A DNA stretch of 34,676 nt from Planctomycetota bacterium. Lineage in GTDB: Bacteria > Planctomycetota > Planctomycetia > Pirellulales > Lacipirellulaceae. Below the pieces are notes generated by a model, which was not told the DNA's origin, ran no database searches, and saw only the letters and a list, made by a program, of their open reading frames with translations. This document shows, piece by piece, positions 17,036-25,839 of the stretch (position 1 is the stretch's first letter; each line of letters opens with the position of its first letter). Location: contig JAKOXH010000018.1 of assembly GCA_029781135.1 (NCBI GenBank), positions 1 through 34,676 of the forward strand. The letters are read 5' to 3'. The translations under genes and the position numbers were made by a program.

Positions 17036-18343
17036 TTAATCTCTCACCCACATGCGTACCGTTTTTCCACGTATGCAGGGCAACTTGTTGATTTCACTAC
17101 ACGCTTTCCGCGTCGCGCCTTCGGTCGTCACGTGCGTCATGATCACGAGCGGCACGGTGCCGTCGGGGCTGGCGGTTTCTTGCTGCAACACGCTCGAGAT
17201 CGAGATATGATGCTGCCCCAACACGCTGGCCACCTGGGCCAGCACGCCAGGGTGATCTTCCGCATTGACGCGCAAGTAAAACCGTCCATCTGCCTTGGCA
17301 TGTTCACGCGGCGCAACGCGGGCCTTGCGATTCGACCACAGTTCCAGCGTGCGGAACGTAATTGCCGCGCGGCCGACTGCCGTATCGATGATGTCGGAAA
17401 CGACGGCCGACGCCGTTGGCATCTGCCCTGCCCCGCGGCCGTAATACATGAGCTCGCCGACCGCGTCGCCAACCACGCGAATGGCGTTGAACGCACCACT
17501 CACGTCGGAGAGCGGCTTGCCGCGCTTGACGAGCGTCGGCGAGACATGCAGTTCGAGCGTGTCGCCATCGAGTTCGGCAACGGCCAATAGTTTAATGCGG
17601 TAACCGATCTCTTGGGCAAAGCGCACGTCGGTTTTATCAAGCCGGTCGATGCCCATGCGTGGGATGTCTTTCCAATCGACGCGGGCACCGAAGGCCAAAT
17701 GGGCTAGAATGGCTAATTTTTGTGCCGCATCGCTGCCATCGACATCGAGCGTCGGATCGGCCTCGGCGTAACCCAGCCGCTGGGCCTCTTTAAGTGCATC
17801 GGCGTAGGCCATGCCCTCTTCGTGCATCTTGCTGAGAATGAAATTCGTGGTGCCGTTGAGGATGCCGTCGAGCGAAATGATTTGATTTCCCGAAAGGCAC
17901 TGGCTGATGTTCGCGATGATCGGAATGCCGCCTGCCACCGAGGCCTCGAAGGCAATCGAGCGGCCCAATTCGCGGGCCCGGTCGAAAAGTTCGGGGCCAT
18001 GCTCCGCCAACAAAGCCTTGTTCGCGGTAACCACGTCCTTGCCGCTTTCCAAGAGTTGCAGCATGATCGTCCGCTCGGGCTCTAAGCCACCAATGAGCGA
18101 GGCCACCACCTTGATGTTGCGGTTGTTGATGACTTGATCAACGTCGTTCGTGAGGACTCCGGCGGCCAAATTGCAGTCGCGCGTTTTCTTAAGATCTCGC
18201 ACGACGGCCTTTTCAAGCCATAAGATACGCCCGGCATGGCGGGCCGTGCGATCGCCGTGATCAATCAGAATTTTGGCCACTCCCTGCCCGACATTGCCCA
18301 AGCCAATGATGGCGACCTTCGTGATCTCGATTTTTTCAGTCAT
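17036..18343 (-). CDS. hom: Homoserine dehydrogenase
   Basis: Hom reduces aspartate semialdehyde to homoserine with NAD(P)H. The 435-residue protein opens with a Rossmann motif (VAIIGLGNVGQGVAKIL). It continues with VVTANKALLAEHG, ASVAGGIPIIANISQCLSGN, ILNGTTNFILSKM and YAEADPTLDVDGSDAAQKLAILA, the substrate-binding and catalytic core. A C-terminal ACT domain (about 350-430, YLRVNAEDHPGVLAQVASVL) is the usual site of threonine feedback. The start is ATG 18343; the frame extends upstream into the preceding gene without a better start. It is separated by only 5 bases from the stop of the redoxin-like gene, so the two are likely translationally coupled. Confidence 0.95.
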   Translation of the reverse strand: MTEKIEITKVAIIGLGNVGQGVAKILIDHGDRTARHAGRILWLEKAVVRDLKKTRDCNLAAGVLTNDVDQVINNRNIKVVASLIGGLEPERTIMLQLLESGKDVVTANKALLAEHGPELFDRARELGRSIAFEASVAGGIPIIANISQCLSGNQIISLDGILNGTTNFILSKMHEEGMAYADALKEAQRLGYAEADPTLDVDGSDAAQKLAILAHLAFGARVDWKDIPRMGIDRLDKTDVRFAQEIGYRIKLLAVAELDGDTLELHVSPTLVKRGKPLSDVSGAFNAIRVVGDAVGELMYYGRGAGQMPTASAVVSDIIDTAVGRAAITFRTLELWSNRKARVAPREHAKADGRFYLRVNAEDHPGVLAQVASVLGQHHISISSVLQQETASPDGTVPLVIMTHVTTEGATRKACSEINKLPCIRGKTVRMWVRD

Positions 18344-18348
18344 GCGAG

Positions 18349-19125
18349 CTACTTTGCTTCGGTTAACACGCGTAAGGCCGTGTTGAGATCCCGTCGAGTT
18401 GCCAATGAATAGGCGATATCGAACCACACAATTTTGCCGCTCGAATCCAACACATAGGTGCGTGGCAGGCAATCGCTCCCAACTTGGCTGAACACGTTGC
18501 CATCGGCGTCAGTCAAATTGGTGAAGGTAGCGTTCGATTTTGCCAGGGTTTGGGCGGCTGTTTCCGGAGTTTCCTGCACCGCAACGCCCACCACGGCAAC
18601 ACCGCTCGTACCAAACGGTTCCACAACTTCCGGACCAAGGTCGGCAAGTTCTGCCCGGGCGGCACGGCGATCACTCTTCCAGAACACGACTACCGTGCCG
18701 CGCTTGCCCAGAACGCTGCCAAGCTTCACCGTTTCACTTCCGCCGACTTTCGGCAAGTCGAAGGCGGGCAACGCGTCGCCCACCTTCACTTTGCAGACCT
18801 TTTGATCGCGATTCGTGAGCAGCACTTTCGGCATCTGCAACGGCACCGCAACTTCTGGCGTCGCGCCTTGCGGCTGAGCACGAAACCGCGCACGGCGTTG
18901 TTCGGTGGTTTCCTCGGCCTGTTGCAATGCACCTCGCAGCCGCTGCGCAATCGGCCGATCCTTGGGCGCGGCAAAGGCTCGCGAACTGAAGCCAGCCATG
19001 ACCGTCAGGATCGCTGCCAAATATGCAAATCGGTATTGATGAAATATCACCATGGTTGTGTGCATCAATGGGGGTCGAGGTGGAAAAGCAACTCGAACGA
19101 TTAATTCGAAATGACTGATCGCCAT
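18349..19125 (-). CDS. Exported redoxin-like protein lacking the CxxC motif
   Basis: This is a thioredoxin-fold (AhpC-TSA/redoxin, TlpA-like) protein. A hydrophobic segment ending in AGFSSRAFA before APK looks like a signal peptide with cleavage after AFA, so the protein is probably periplasmic. The redoxin domain starts at VGDALPAFDLPKVGG. At the active-site position, where TlpA proteins have WCxPC, this protein reads FWKSDRRAARAELADL with no cysteine. A cis-proline-like CLPRTYVLDSSGKIVW is retained. Classical thiol-disulfide exchange is therefore unlikely. The start is uncertain: ATG 19125 is 6 bases past the aspS stop with AAGGAG very close by, while ATG 19053 gives a more normal signal-peptide length. 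It lies between aspS and hom. Confidence 0.8.
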   Translation of the reverse strand: MAISHFELIVRVAFPPRPPLMHTTMVIFHQYRFAYLAAILTVMAGFSSRAFAAPKDRPIAQRLRGALQQAEETTEQRRARFRAQPQGATPEVAVPLQMPKVLLTNRDQKVCKVKVGDALPAFDLPKVGGSETVKLGSVLGKRGTVVVFWKSDRRAARAELADLGPEVVEPFGTSGVAVVGVAVQETPETAAQTLAKSNATFTNLTDADGNVFSQVGSDCLPRTYVLDSSGKIVWFDIAYSLATRRDLNTALRVLTEAK

Positions 19126-19131
19126 CACTCC

Positions 19132-20904
19132 TTACAAATCAACTTTAATCCCCAGTTCTTTGAGTTGCTTCGTCTCCACTTCCGAGGGCGCACCTGTCAT
19201 GAGGTCGCTCGCACGTTGCGTTTTCGGGAAAGCGATGCAATCGCGAATGTTGTCGAGGTTGCCGAACAGCATCACCCAGCGATCGATTCCCAGCGCGATG
19301 CCACCGTGCGGCGGCGCCCCATATTTGAGTGCCCGCAACAAGAAGCCAAACCGTTCTTCGGCCGCCTTCTCGTCGATGCCGAGGAGCGAAAAAACCTTTT
19401 GTTGAATTACCGGATCGTGAATACGAATCGTGCCGCCGCCCGCCTCGCTGCCATTGATCACAAGGTCATACGCCTTCGCCCGACACTTGCCTGGGTCAGT
19501 TTCGAGCAGCGCAAAATCTTGATCGCGCGGCGACGTGAACGGATGGTGCATCGCCACCCACCGCTTTTCTTCATCGTCGTAATCGAACATCGGAAACTCG
19601 ACGACCCACGAGAAGTTCATCGCCTTGGGATCGTACAGCTTCATCTCCGCACCGAGCTTGGTACGCAGCGCATGCAGCGCCTTGCAGGTCACTTTCCACT
19701 GGTCGGCCACGAACAGCAGCAAGTCGCCGGGTTCTGCTTTGAGGCGGGCGCCAATTTCCTTCAGCAATTCCGGCGTAAAGTTCTTGGCAATGGTCGATGA
19801 CAGAGTTCCGTCCGCTTCCACGCGGAACCAGGCCAAACCTTTGGCGCCAAAGCCACCAACGTACTCGGTGAGCGCATCGATGCCGCGGCGCGAGTAGTGC
19901 TCGGTGCCCTTCTTCGCGTTGATCGCCCGTACCCGGCCACCACTGGCCGCCACGCTCGTGAACACGCGGAAGTCACTTTTTGCAGCCAGATCGGTGCAAT
20001 CGATGAGTTCGAGGCCAAAGCGCAGGTCGGGCGCGTCGTGGCCGAAGCGCTCCATCGCCTCATCATACGTCATGCGTGGCAGAGGCAGTTTCAAATCGAG
20101 CCCCAACACTTGTTTGGCGATCGTCTGCACCAAGCCGTCGATGACGCCCATGATGTCGTCCGCGTCGACAAACGACATTTCGAGGTCGAGCTGCGTGAAC
20201 TCCGGCTGCCGGTCGGCCCGCAAATCTTCGTCGCGGAAACAACGGGCGACCTGCACGTACCGGTCGTAACCGGCCATCATAAGAATCTGCTTGTAAAGTT
20301 GCGGCGATTGCGGCAGAGCATAAAACGAACCGCGGCTCACGCGGCTCGGCACCAGGTAGTCGCGTGCCCCTTCCGGCGTGCTGCGGCCCAATATCGGCGT
20401 TTCCACGTCGATGAAATTCAACGCCGCGAAATAATCGCGCATCCCTTTGATGATGCGATCGCGCAGCAGCAGCGTCTTCTGCATCGTCGCACGCCGCAAG
20501 TCGAGATATCGGTGTTCCAGCCGCAGTTCCTCGTTCGGCAGATCCTGCGAATTGGCGTTTGGCGAAACGGGCGGTGTGAGGCTTTTGTTCAGAAGCTTGA
20601 AGCCTGTCACGCGCAACTCAATTTCGCCCGTGGCGAGCTTTGGGTTCGCCATGCCGCCGGGTCGCTCGGCCACCTTCCCCGTGACCTGTACGACGTACTC
20701 GGCCCGTAGCGTTTTGCTTTCGTCGATGATCGGCTGCGACGTATCGGGCGGATTGAACACGACCTGCGTCAGGCCGTAACGATCGCGCAAGTCGATAAAC
20801 AGGCCGCCACCATGATCGCGGTAGCTATCCACCCATCCGCAGAGCGTAGCTTCCTTGCCGATATGTTCGCGGCGCAATTCGCCACAGGTATGAGTTCGCA
20901 GCAC
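19132..20904 (-). CDS. aspS: Aspartyl-tRNA synthetase
   Basis: AspRS is a class II synthetase. The 590-residue protein has the bacterial architecture: an N-terminal OB-fold anticodon-binding domain (GWVDSYRDHGGGLFIDLRDR), class II motif 2 (FRDEDLRADRQPEFTQLDLE), the GAD insertion domain in the middle, and motif 3 (GGIALGIDRWVMLFGN). The start is GTG 20904 behind GAGGAAGG. Whether it is discriminating or also charges tRNA-Asn cannot be judged here. It heads the - strand run aspS, redoxin-like, hom, apgM-type, lysC, which groups aspartate use in translation with aspartate-family biosynthesis. TACAAT at 20938-20943 on the - strand could be its -10 box, but the -35 is poor. Confidence 0.96.
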   Translation of the reverse strand: MLRTHTCGELRREHIGKEATLCGWVDSYRDHGGGLFIDLRDRYGLTQVVFNPPDTSQPIIDESKTLRAEYVVQVTGKVAERPGGMANPKLATGEIELRVTGFKLLNKSLTPPVSPNANSQDLPNEELRLEHRYLDLRRATMQKTLLLRDRIIKGMRDYFAALNFIDVETPILGRSTPEGARDYLVPSRVSRGSFYALPQSPQLYKQILMMAGYDRYVQVARCFRDEDLRADRQPEFTQLDLEMSFVDADDIMGVIDGLVQTIAKQVLGLDLKLPLPRMTYDEAMERFGHDAPDLRFGLELIDCTDLAAKSDFRVFTSVAASGGRVRAINAKKGTEHYSRRGIDALTEYVGGFGAKGLAWFRVEADGTLSSTIAKNFTPELLKEIGARLKAEPGDLLLFVADQWKVTCKALHALRTKLGAEMKLYDPKAMNFSWVVEFPMFDYDDEEKRWVAMHHPFTSPRDQDFALLETDPGKCRAKAYDLVINGSEAGGGTIRIHDPVIQQKVFSLLGIDEKAAEERFGFLLRALKYGAPPHGGIALGIDRWVMLFGNLDNIRDCIAFPKTQRASDLMTGAPSEVETKQLKELGIKVDL

Positions 20905-21046
20905 GGCCTTCCTCGCTAGTATTTTCTTAATCTGGCGATTGTAAACCGAGACGCGAAAATGAGCTAGGCCACAGCATTTTTCCCGCGGGTTTTGCCGCTA
21001 GATTTTCGCGTTTTTCGTCGCGCCAAGCCCCTCCTTTGCGGATAGA

Positions 21047-22075
21047 CTAATTCGCTTGCAGCCAAGCGCCGAGCCGCTGCATTCCTTCGGCAGTCGATAC
21101 CCGCGGCTCATAGCCGAATTCGCGTTTGGCGGCGGAAATATCAAACCAGTGCGATGTGCTGAGCTGTGCGGCCAGAAATCGCGTCATGGGCGGTTCGCCG
21201 TGAAGTCGCAGCAAGCGATAGACCGACTCGCATACCGCCCCGAAACGCTTCGCTGCCGTCGCCGAAATCGATTTCGTCACCGGCGGTAAATCGACTAAGG
21301 CAAGTATCTCATCAATCCATTGCCAACATTTCACGGGCTCTCCCTGGCTAATGAAATACGCCTTCCCACCCGGCGAAGGCGCTTTCGCGGTTGTGCCCTC
21401 AGCAGCATCGTTCGCCAGCGCATCAGCGGCCTGCACGTGCGCCGCCGCCGCATTCTCGACATACGTGATGTCAACCAGGTTCGCGCCATCGCCCACTCGT
21501 CGCAACCGTCCCGCCCGGGCGCGGGACAGTAATCGCGGGATAAGATGTGTATCACGCGGCCCCCAAATAAGATGTGGCCGCAATGCACACGTGCGGAACG
21601 CAGCGCAATGGGCCGCCAGCACGGCCAGCTCAGCCGCCGCCTTGGTGAAGGAGTAATACGCGCAATGTTCCTCCATCCAGCCGAAATCGTAAGGTGCCGA
21701 TTCATCGACGCCGCATTGGTCCTCACCGGCAAACACGACGCTGGGACTACTGGTATATACGAATCGCTGCACGCCACTCCGCCAGGCAGCGGCCAGCAAC
21801 ATCTCGGTGCCGACGCGATTGACGGCATCGAACATATCGCGATTGACTGCAATGCCTGGCACTGCCGCCGCGTGGAACACGCATTCGACATCGCGACATG
21901 CAGCCAACAATGAGGCGCTATCACGCAGATCGCCCCGCACCACTTCCACCCCAGCCGCTTCCAATTCCGGATACGCACCGCGGCCAAAACTCCGTACGCG
22001 ATCGCCCCGCGCACGTAGCGCCTCGACGATGTATCGCCCCAGGAATCCGCCGCCACCAGTGACAAGTGCGTGCAT
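21047..22075 (-). CDS. oleD: OleD-like NAD(P)-dependent 2-alkyl-3-oxoalkanoate reductase
   Basis: This is a 342-residue extended SDR/3-beta-HSD family protein. It starts with the nucleotide-binding motif ALVTGGGGFLGRYIVEAL. The catalytic YxxxK is in AYYSFTKAAAE, and FVYTSSPSVVFAG supplies the serine/threonine. OleD reduces the 2-alkyl-3-oxoalkanoate made by OleA to the beta-hydroxy acid in head-to-head hydrocarbon synthesis. The gene begins 17 bases after the stop of an OleC-like gene, which is the strongest support for OleD over a general sterol or sugar epimerase. The start is ATG 22075 at the Rossmann strand; upstream codons in frame belong to the oleC end and a repeat. Confidence 0.82.
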   Translation of the reverse strand: MHALVTGGGGFLGRYIVEALRARGDRVRSFGRGAYPELEAAGVEVVRGDLRDSASLLAACRDVECVFHAAAVPGIAVNRDMFDAVNRVGTEMLLAAAWRSGVQRFVYTSSPSVVFAGEDQCGVDESAPYDFGWMEEHCAYYSFTKAAAELAVLAAHCAAFRTCALRPHLIWGPRDTHLIPRLLSRARAGRLRRVGDGANLVDITYVENAAAAHVQAADALANDAAEGTTAKAPSPGGKAYFISQGEPVKCWQWIDEILALVDLPPVTKSISATAAKRFGAVCESVYRLLRLHGEPPMTRFLAAQLSTSHWFDISAAKREFGYEPRVSTAEGMQRLGAWLQAN

Positions 22076-22081
22076 GAAAAA

Positions 22082-22109
22082 GGGGACAGGGGTCAGGGGT
22101 GAGGGGACA
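22082..22109. repeat. Heptamer array forming the end of oleC
   Basis: GGGGACA, GGGGTCA, GGGGTGA and GGGGACA stand in exact 7-bp register on the + strand. On the coding (-) strand they encode the last residues of OleC (PLSPHP), and the TGA stop (22093-22095) falls inside the second heptamer. The array also fills the oleC-oleD spacer. Confidence 0.75.
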
Positions 22110-23991
22110 GCGGCGGAGATTTGGCCAATTGGATCGTCGCCCACGCGGCGAGTTGCTCACGATTGATCTTGGAATTATGTCGCACGTCAACGGGCAAACC
22201 AGGATGGAATAAGATGCTAGCCAATGGGACAAAGCCTTGCTCCGCATACCACAAGCGTTCCAAGCGAGGTTCAATGTCGTGCCACCCGCAAGCTAGCTCT
22301 TCCTGGCGACGCCTATTGTTTATGCTCGGCCGGACAATACTGCGATCTTCCGGTTCAATGATGACAACGGGGGCCTTATTATCGACTGGGCCAACACCGA
22401 CGAGTGCCGACCGCCGTATGCCTGGAAGCGAATTGAAAACGGCTTCAATTTTCTCGGTAAACAGCGCCCCATTCCGAGTTTGAACCCGCTGCGACTTGCG
22501 CCCGCAGTACCAGAACCGCTGTTGGTCATCGAAGTAGCCAACATCGCCCGTACGATGCCAAACTTCTGAGCATGGATGTTCCACACAGCGAGCCGGGGCG
22601 TCCTCGCCCCCGTCACGTGTCGTCGGGGCGGGGGACCGCCCGGCTCGCGTGCTACTTATTTTCGCGGCGCCATTGCACTCGACTCGCGTCACATACCGCG
22701 GCGACACCTGCGGCCCACGTACAATCAACTCACCGATCTCGCCGTTCGGCAACACTTCAGATTCGTCTATCGTCGCAATGGGATCATCCGTAATCCGGAT
22801 CACCCGCCAATCGACTGAACGGAACTTCCGCCCAACGCAGACGCCTGCACCAGCGTTGGTGCGAGCCGCCGTTTCCTTGAGCACTTCGGCCGCCTCGATT
22901 GTCGCCACGGGCAAGCACTCGGTGGCACCGTAGGGCGTGTGCATTTTTGCACCGTCAGCAATATAGCCGAGCGTCGTGCGAAGAACTTCGGCGGGCACTG
23001 GCGCACCGCAGGAAAACACTTGTTTGAGCGAGGGAATTCGTGAACCGGTCTTCGTGCAATAGTCGCCAAGCACCCGCCACACGGCCGGCGACGCAAATGC
23101 CTGTGTTACTTGCCAATCGTTCGCGGCGGCGAGCAACTTCTTGGGATCCGCCGCTGCCGGCCGCGAGAAATCCATCTCGGGCAGTACAGTCGTCACGCCC
23201 ATCGCTGAGTTGAACAGTGCGAACAACGGGAAACATGCGAGGTCGACACCGCCCGGCGCGATGTTATAAGCCGCCTGAATCTCGGCCACCTGCGTATCGA
23301 ACATTCGCTGCGTGTAAAGCACTCCCTTTGGCGGACCAGTGCTGCCCGACGTGAAGATGATCGCCGCTGGGTCGTCGGGCCGTGTAGAGTGGGTACCGCC
23401 CACCGAAGGTAAATCAGTCTCAATGGTGGGCGGTGCCCATCCTACTTGCGTTGCTCCACGGGCACGCAAACCGTCAAGTGTAAGCCCGCCCCAAAACCAG
23501 CGTTTGCCAACGGTGACATTCCATCTCGCGAGGGGAAATTTCTGCCGCAGGCATAGGCGCACTGCATGCGCCAAGCTGATGGCCACAAACCCTTCGGGCT
23601 CCGCTTCCGCTAAGCAGCGAATGAGATTTTTGCGCCCGAGGCCTGGATCGATGAGGACGATCACCATCCCGGCACGCAGTAGACCGAATACTAACGCAAC
23701 GAAATCAATCCCGGGCCGTACCAATAGCGCCAACCGGGTGCCCTTCGGCACTCCCCATGATGCCAGCCCCAGAGTAATTCGTGTTGCGTCGATATCCAGT
23801 TCGGCGAATGTGGTCGAAGCGTATTCCGCTCCCGAATCACCACGTCGCTCTGGACGGTGCGTCGGCGACCACTTCGCCGGGCACACTACCGCAATGGCGT
23901 TCGGACTTTTCCGCGCCGCGGTCGACAATCGGTCGGTCACATTGAGACGTTCAGCAATCGGCACAGAAGTTGGCGTTTCGACGTTCGGCAT
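22093..23991 (-). CDS. oleC: OleC-like AMP-dependent ligase (beta-lactone synthetase)
   Basis: This 632-residue protein belongs to the ANL (acyl-CoA synthetase) superfamily. The phosphate-binding loop is IIFTSGSTGPPKGVLYTQ, the A5-type motif is TPYGATECLPVATIEA, the hinge is HRTGDVGYFDDQQRFWYCGR, and the catalytic lysine lies in NSKINREQLAAW at the C-terminus. OleC adenylates 2-alkyl-3-hydroxyalkanoate and closes it to a beta-lactone. Linkage to oleD, the WRVIRITDD segment and the DSSEVLPNGEIGELIVRGP-like region fit OleC. ATG 23991 (MPNVETPTSVPIAERLN) is taken as the start because the frame further upstream overlaps the lipoprotein gene. Two palindromic elements are read in frame (22588-22648 and 23388-23443), and the 3' end is formed by a heptamer array. 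Confidence 0.83.
   Translation of the reverse strand: MPNVETPTSVPIAERLNVTDRLSTAARKSPNAIAVVCPAKWSPTHRPERRGDSGAEYASTTFAELDIDATRITLGLASWGVPKGTRLALLVRPGIDFVALVFGLLRAGMVIVLIDPGLGRKNLIRCLAEAEPEGFVAISLAHAVRLCLRQKFPLARWNVTVGKRWFWGGLTLDGLRARGATQVGWAPPTIETDLPSVGGTHSTRPDDPAAIIFTSGSTGPPKGVLYTQRMFDTQVAEIQAAYNIAPGGVDLACFPLFALFNSAMGVTTVLPEMDFSRPAAADPKKLLAAANDWQVTQAFASPAVWRVLGDYCTKTGSRIPSLKQVFSCGAPVPAEVLRTTLGYIADGAKMHTPYGATECLPVATIEAAEVLKETAARTNAGAGVCVGRKFRSVDWRVIRITDDPIATIDESEVLPNGEIGELIVRGPQVSPRYVTRVECNGAAKISSTRAGRSPAPTTRDGGEDAPARCVEHPCSEVWHRTGDVGYFDDQQRFWYCGRKSQRVQTRNGALFTEKIEAVFNSLPGIRRSALVGVGPVDNKAPVVIIEPEDRSIVRPSINNRRRQEELACGWHDIEPRLERLWYAEQGFVPLASILFHPGLPVDVRHNSKINREQLAAWATIQLAKSPPLSPHP
22588..22648. 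repeat. 61-bp palindromic element in frame in oleC (shared with valS)
   Basis: Arms GCGAGCCGGGGCGTCCTCGC (22588 on) and GGGGGACCGCCCGGCTCGC (to 22648) flank a short centre. On the coding strand it encodes RAGRSPAPTTRDGGEDAPAR, between VTRVE...SST and VEHPCSEVWHRTGDVGYF. It has the same length and nearly the same arms as the valS copy at 12359-12419, but is read in another frame. Confidence 0.9.
23388..23443. repeat. Palindromic element with GTGGG-ACCGCCCACC arms in frame in oleC
   Basis: Left arm AGTGGGTACCGCCCACC (23388-23404) and right arm GGTGGGCGGTGCCCATCCT (23425-23443) are imperfect reverse complements. On the coding strand it is read as VGWAPPTIETDLPSVGGTHS, immediately before DDPAAIIFTSGSTG, a position where ANL enzymes have a short variable linker. 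Confidence 0.85.
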
Positions 23992-24079
23992 CACGTCGAG
24001 TTTAAGACAGACCGCATGGAGCAACAACTCGCCCGCCAAACGACCGCCGACGGCGCGGGCGAACCGACTGAAATGATGG

Positions 24080-25600
24080 TCAGCGTTTCGAGGACCAACT
24101 TGGCCTCGTCGCGGTGTGGTCAGAAGTCGTTCCCGATCGTTGCGACGACCAACTGGGGCGTGCGCCCGGCGCCGGCACAGCCGAGATTGGCGGTTCCTCA
24201 TTACTTGCCGCAAGAGATTTGAGGATCGGTAGCTTGGTGTTTGGAGATTTTGACTTGGTCGTGCCCTGCTGGAGCGCCGCAGCCGTAACCTCCGCCGGCA
24301 TTGGCTCGCTTGATACCCGCCAACCGCCGCGGCCGGAAGCGTCTGGCGATTCAGCCGGTAGATTCGCTGGTTTTCCCGGCGTGGAAATTGACCAACTGCT
24401 TTCATTTAGCGCAGTGGCGACACTATCAACGCTTTCCGGCAGCGACGCAGATTCATAGCTTACCGTTGCAATGGGGTCGGAGCCTTCCGAGGCGTTTGGA
24501 ACAATTTGTTCACTCGGCATCGTGCCAATCCGAGGCTCTGCCGCGGCTTGGCGCTCCCGCTGCGCAACTGCCATCACGGAAGAGAAAGTGCCGGGGCCGC
24601 TCAAATCAACGGCGGCGTGAGCCAGCGACTTGCCGCCCTCGAGCGGCATGATCCGTGCCCAGAGTTGTGTTTCGCCATTCACCGCGATATTAGCAGGCAA
24701 CTCGATGAAGAAACGCAGTGCTTGCTCATTCTCGCCTTTCCGCCGAGCTGCATGCACATCGTCGCGGCTGAAGTCCCAACGCCCCAAATTGCGCTTCTGC
24801 CCATTGGGACCATTTGCGAGCAGCATCAGCGACACTTTACCCTCAAAAGACTCGGTACCGCCCGAGGCAACAGATGGCAACACATCAATTATTAGCCGCG
24901 GGCCACCACCAGAGTCGTTCGCCACAACTTCGCCCGAGATGTGGGCCCTGAATTTCGAACTTTCTGATCTAGGCTTGGTCGAATCGCCCGAGAGTAATTG
25001 ATCAGCAGTGCCGAGGCCATCGGTTGTTGAAGCGGCTTCGTTTGTTGGGCTTGCTTCCGAAGCTTGATCGTAGGATGCGAGCAGCAAGTTCGTAGACGTC
25101 TTGGCGGAAGCACCTGCATTTGAAGCTGGGTCACCAGGTCTTGACGACTTACCGCTCCGCGTGGATTTTAGCGGCGGCACGAGTAGTGAATCATTCTTGG
25201 GCGTTGTTCCTGGCGCGGCAGCTGGCGGCGCCGCAGACGGCGGCGGTGATTGTAGTTCCTTTGCGCCCGGAGGAATCGGCGTTTGAAATTCTGGCGCACT
25301 CCTGGCAGGTGCGCTGGCCCGTGCCGGCGGCACCGACGACCGCTCCGCGGGGGCTGTTTCTCCCGGCGAAGTCCCCTCCGCTAGCTGACTCCGCAGGGAT
25401 GCGTTTTCGGCTCGATATCGGCAAACGAGTTGTTGGTATTGTTTGACGTAATCTTGCAGCGCGTAGATCTGGTTTTCCTGCATCCGGCGATCGCGGGCGA
25501 TGAGGTCGCGGTCAGAATTCGATTGGCAACCGACCAACGCCCCGGCAAGCGCCAGCGCAGCAACTCGCAGCCACGCCGCAAACGCGCGAAACCGTCGCAT
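24080..25600 (-). CDS. Hypothetical lipoprotein with coiled coil and low-complexity linker
   Basis: This is a 506-residue protein starting at ATG 25600. It has an arginine-rich N-region, a hydrophobic helix and the lipobox ALVGC, giving lipidation at C25. A predicted coiled coil follows (about 30-75: RDRRMQENQIYALQDYVKQY, then YRAENASLRSQLAEG). A long Pro/Ala/Ser-rich linker (about 75-220) leads to a more ordered domain (about 220-345: SKFRAHISGEVVAND, RLIIDVLPSVASGG, KVSLMLLANGPNGQ, ARIMPLEGGKSLAHAAVDLS) that may be a beta-sandwich. The C-terminus is again low-complexity. I do not recognise a named family. The layout suggests an envelope-anchored structural or scaffold protein. It is upstream of oleC with a gap of 88 bases and may be co-transcribed. 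Confidence 0.75.
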   Translation of the reverse strand: MRRFRAFAAWLRVAALALAGALVGCQSNSDRDLIARDRRMQENQIYALQDYVKQYQQLVCRYRAENASLRSQLAEGTSPGETAPAERSSVPPARASAPARSAPEFQTPIPPGAKELQSPPPSAAPPAAAPGTTPKNDSLLVPPLKSTRSGKSSRPGDPASNAGASAKTSTNLLLASYDQASEASPTNEAASTTDGLGTADQLLSGDSTKPRSESSKFRAHISGEVVANDSGGGPRLIIDVLPSVASGGTESFEGKVSLMLLANGPNGQKRNLGRWDFSRDDVHAARRKGENEQALRFFIELPANIAVNGETQLWARIMPLEGGKSLAHAAVDLSGPGTFSSVMAVAQRERQAAAEPRIGTMPSEQIVPNASEGSDPIATVSYESASLPESVDSVATALNESSWSISTPGKPANLPAESPDASGRGGWRVSSEPMPAEVTAAALQQGTTKSKSPNTKLPILKSLAASNEEPPISAVPAPGARPSWSSQRSGTTSDHTATRPSWSSKR

Positions 25601-25839
25601 TCTGTGCGAGCCAGCGACCAAAACAGTGTTCCGAAAAGACGGGCGGCAATCAAGACGAGAGCGAATCGGGGATTTGCCGCGATTTCCAAAACGTTGAATA
25701 GAAAATTAGGCCATTGGCGTCAAGCCGAGCACCAAATAACAGCCACGCGAGAAGCCGCGCTAGCAGGCGAGAAAGCAGTGCAAACAGAACGAATGGGTTG
25801 ATTGCCGCACCAACAAATGCGAGCCAGCAACGCCAGCAC

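Noticed and set aside
23992..24405. N-terminal extension of oleC
   Set aside because: It overlaps the lipoprotein gene in another frame and has no ligase-like sequence. ATG 23991 fits better.
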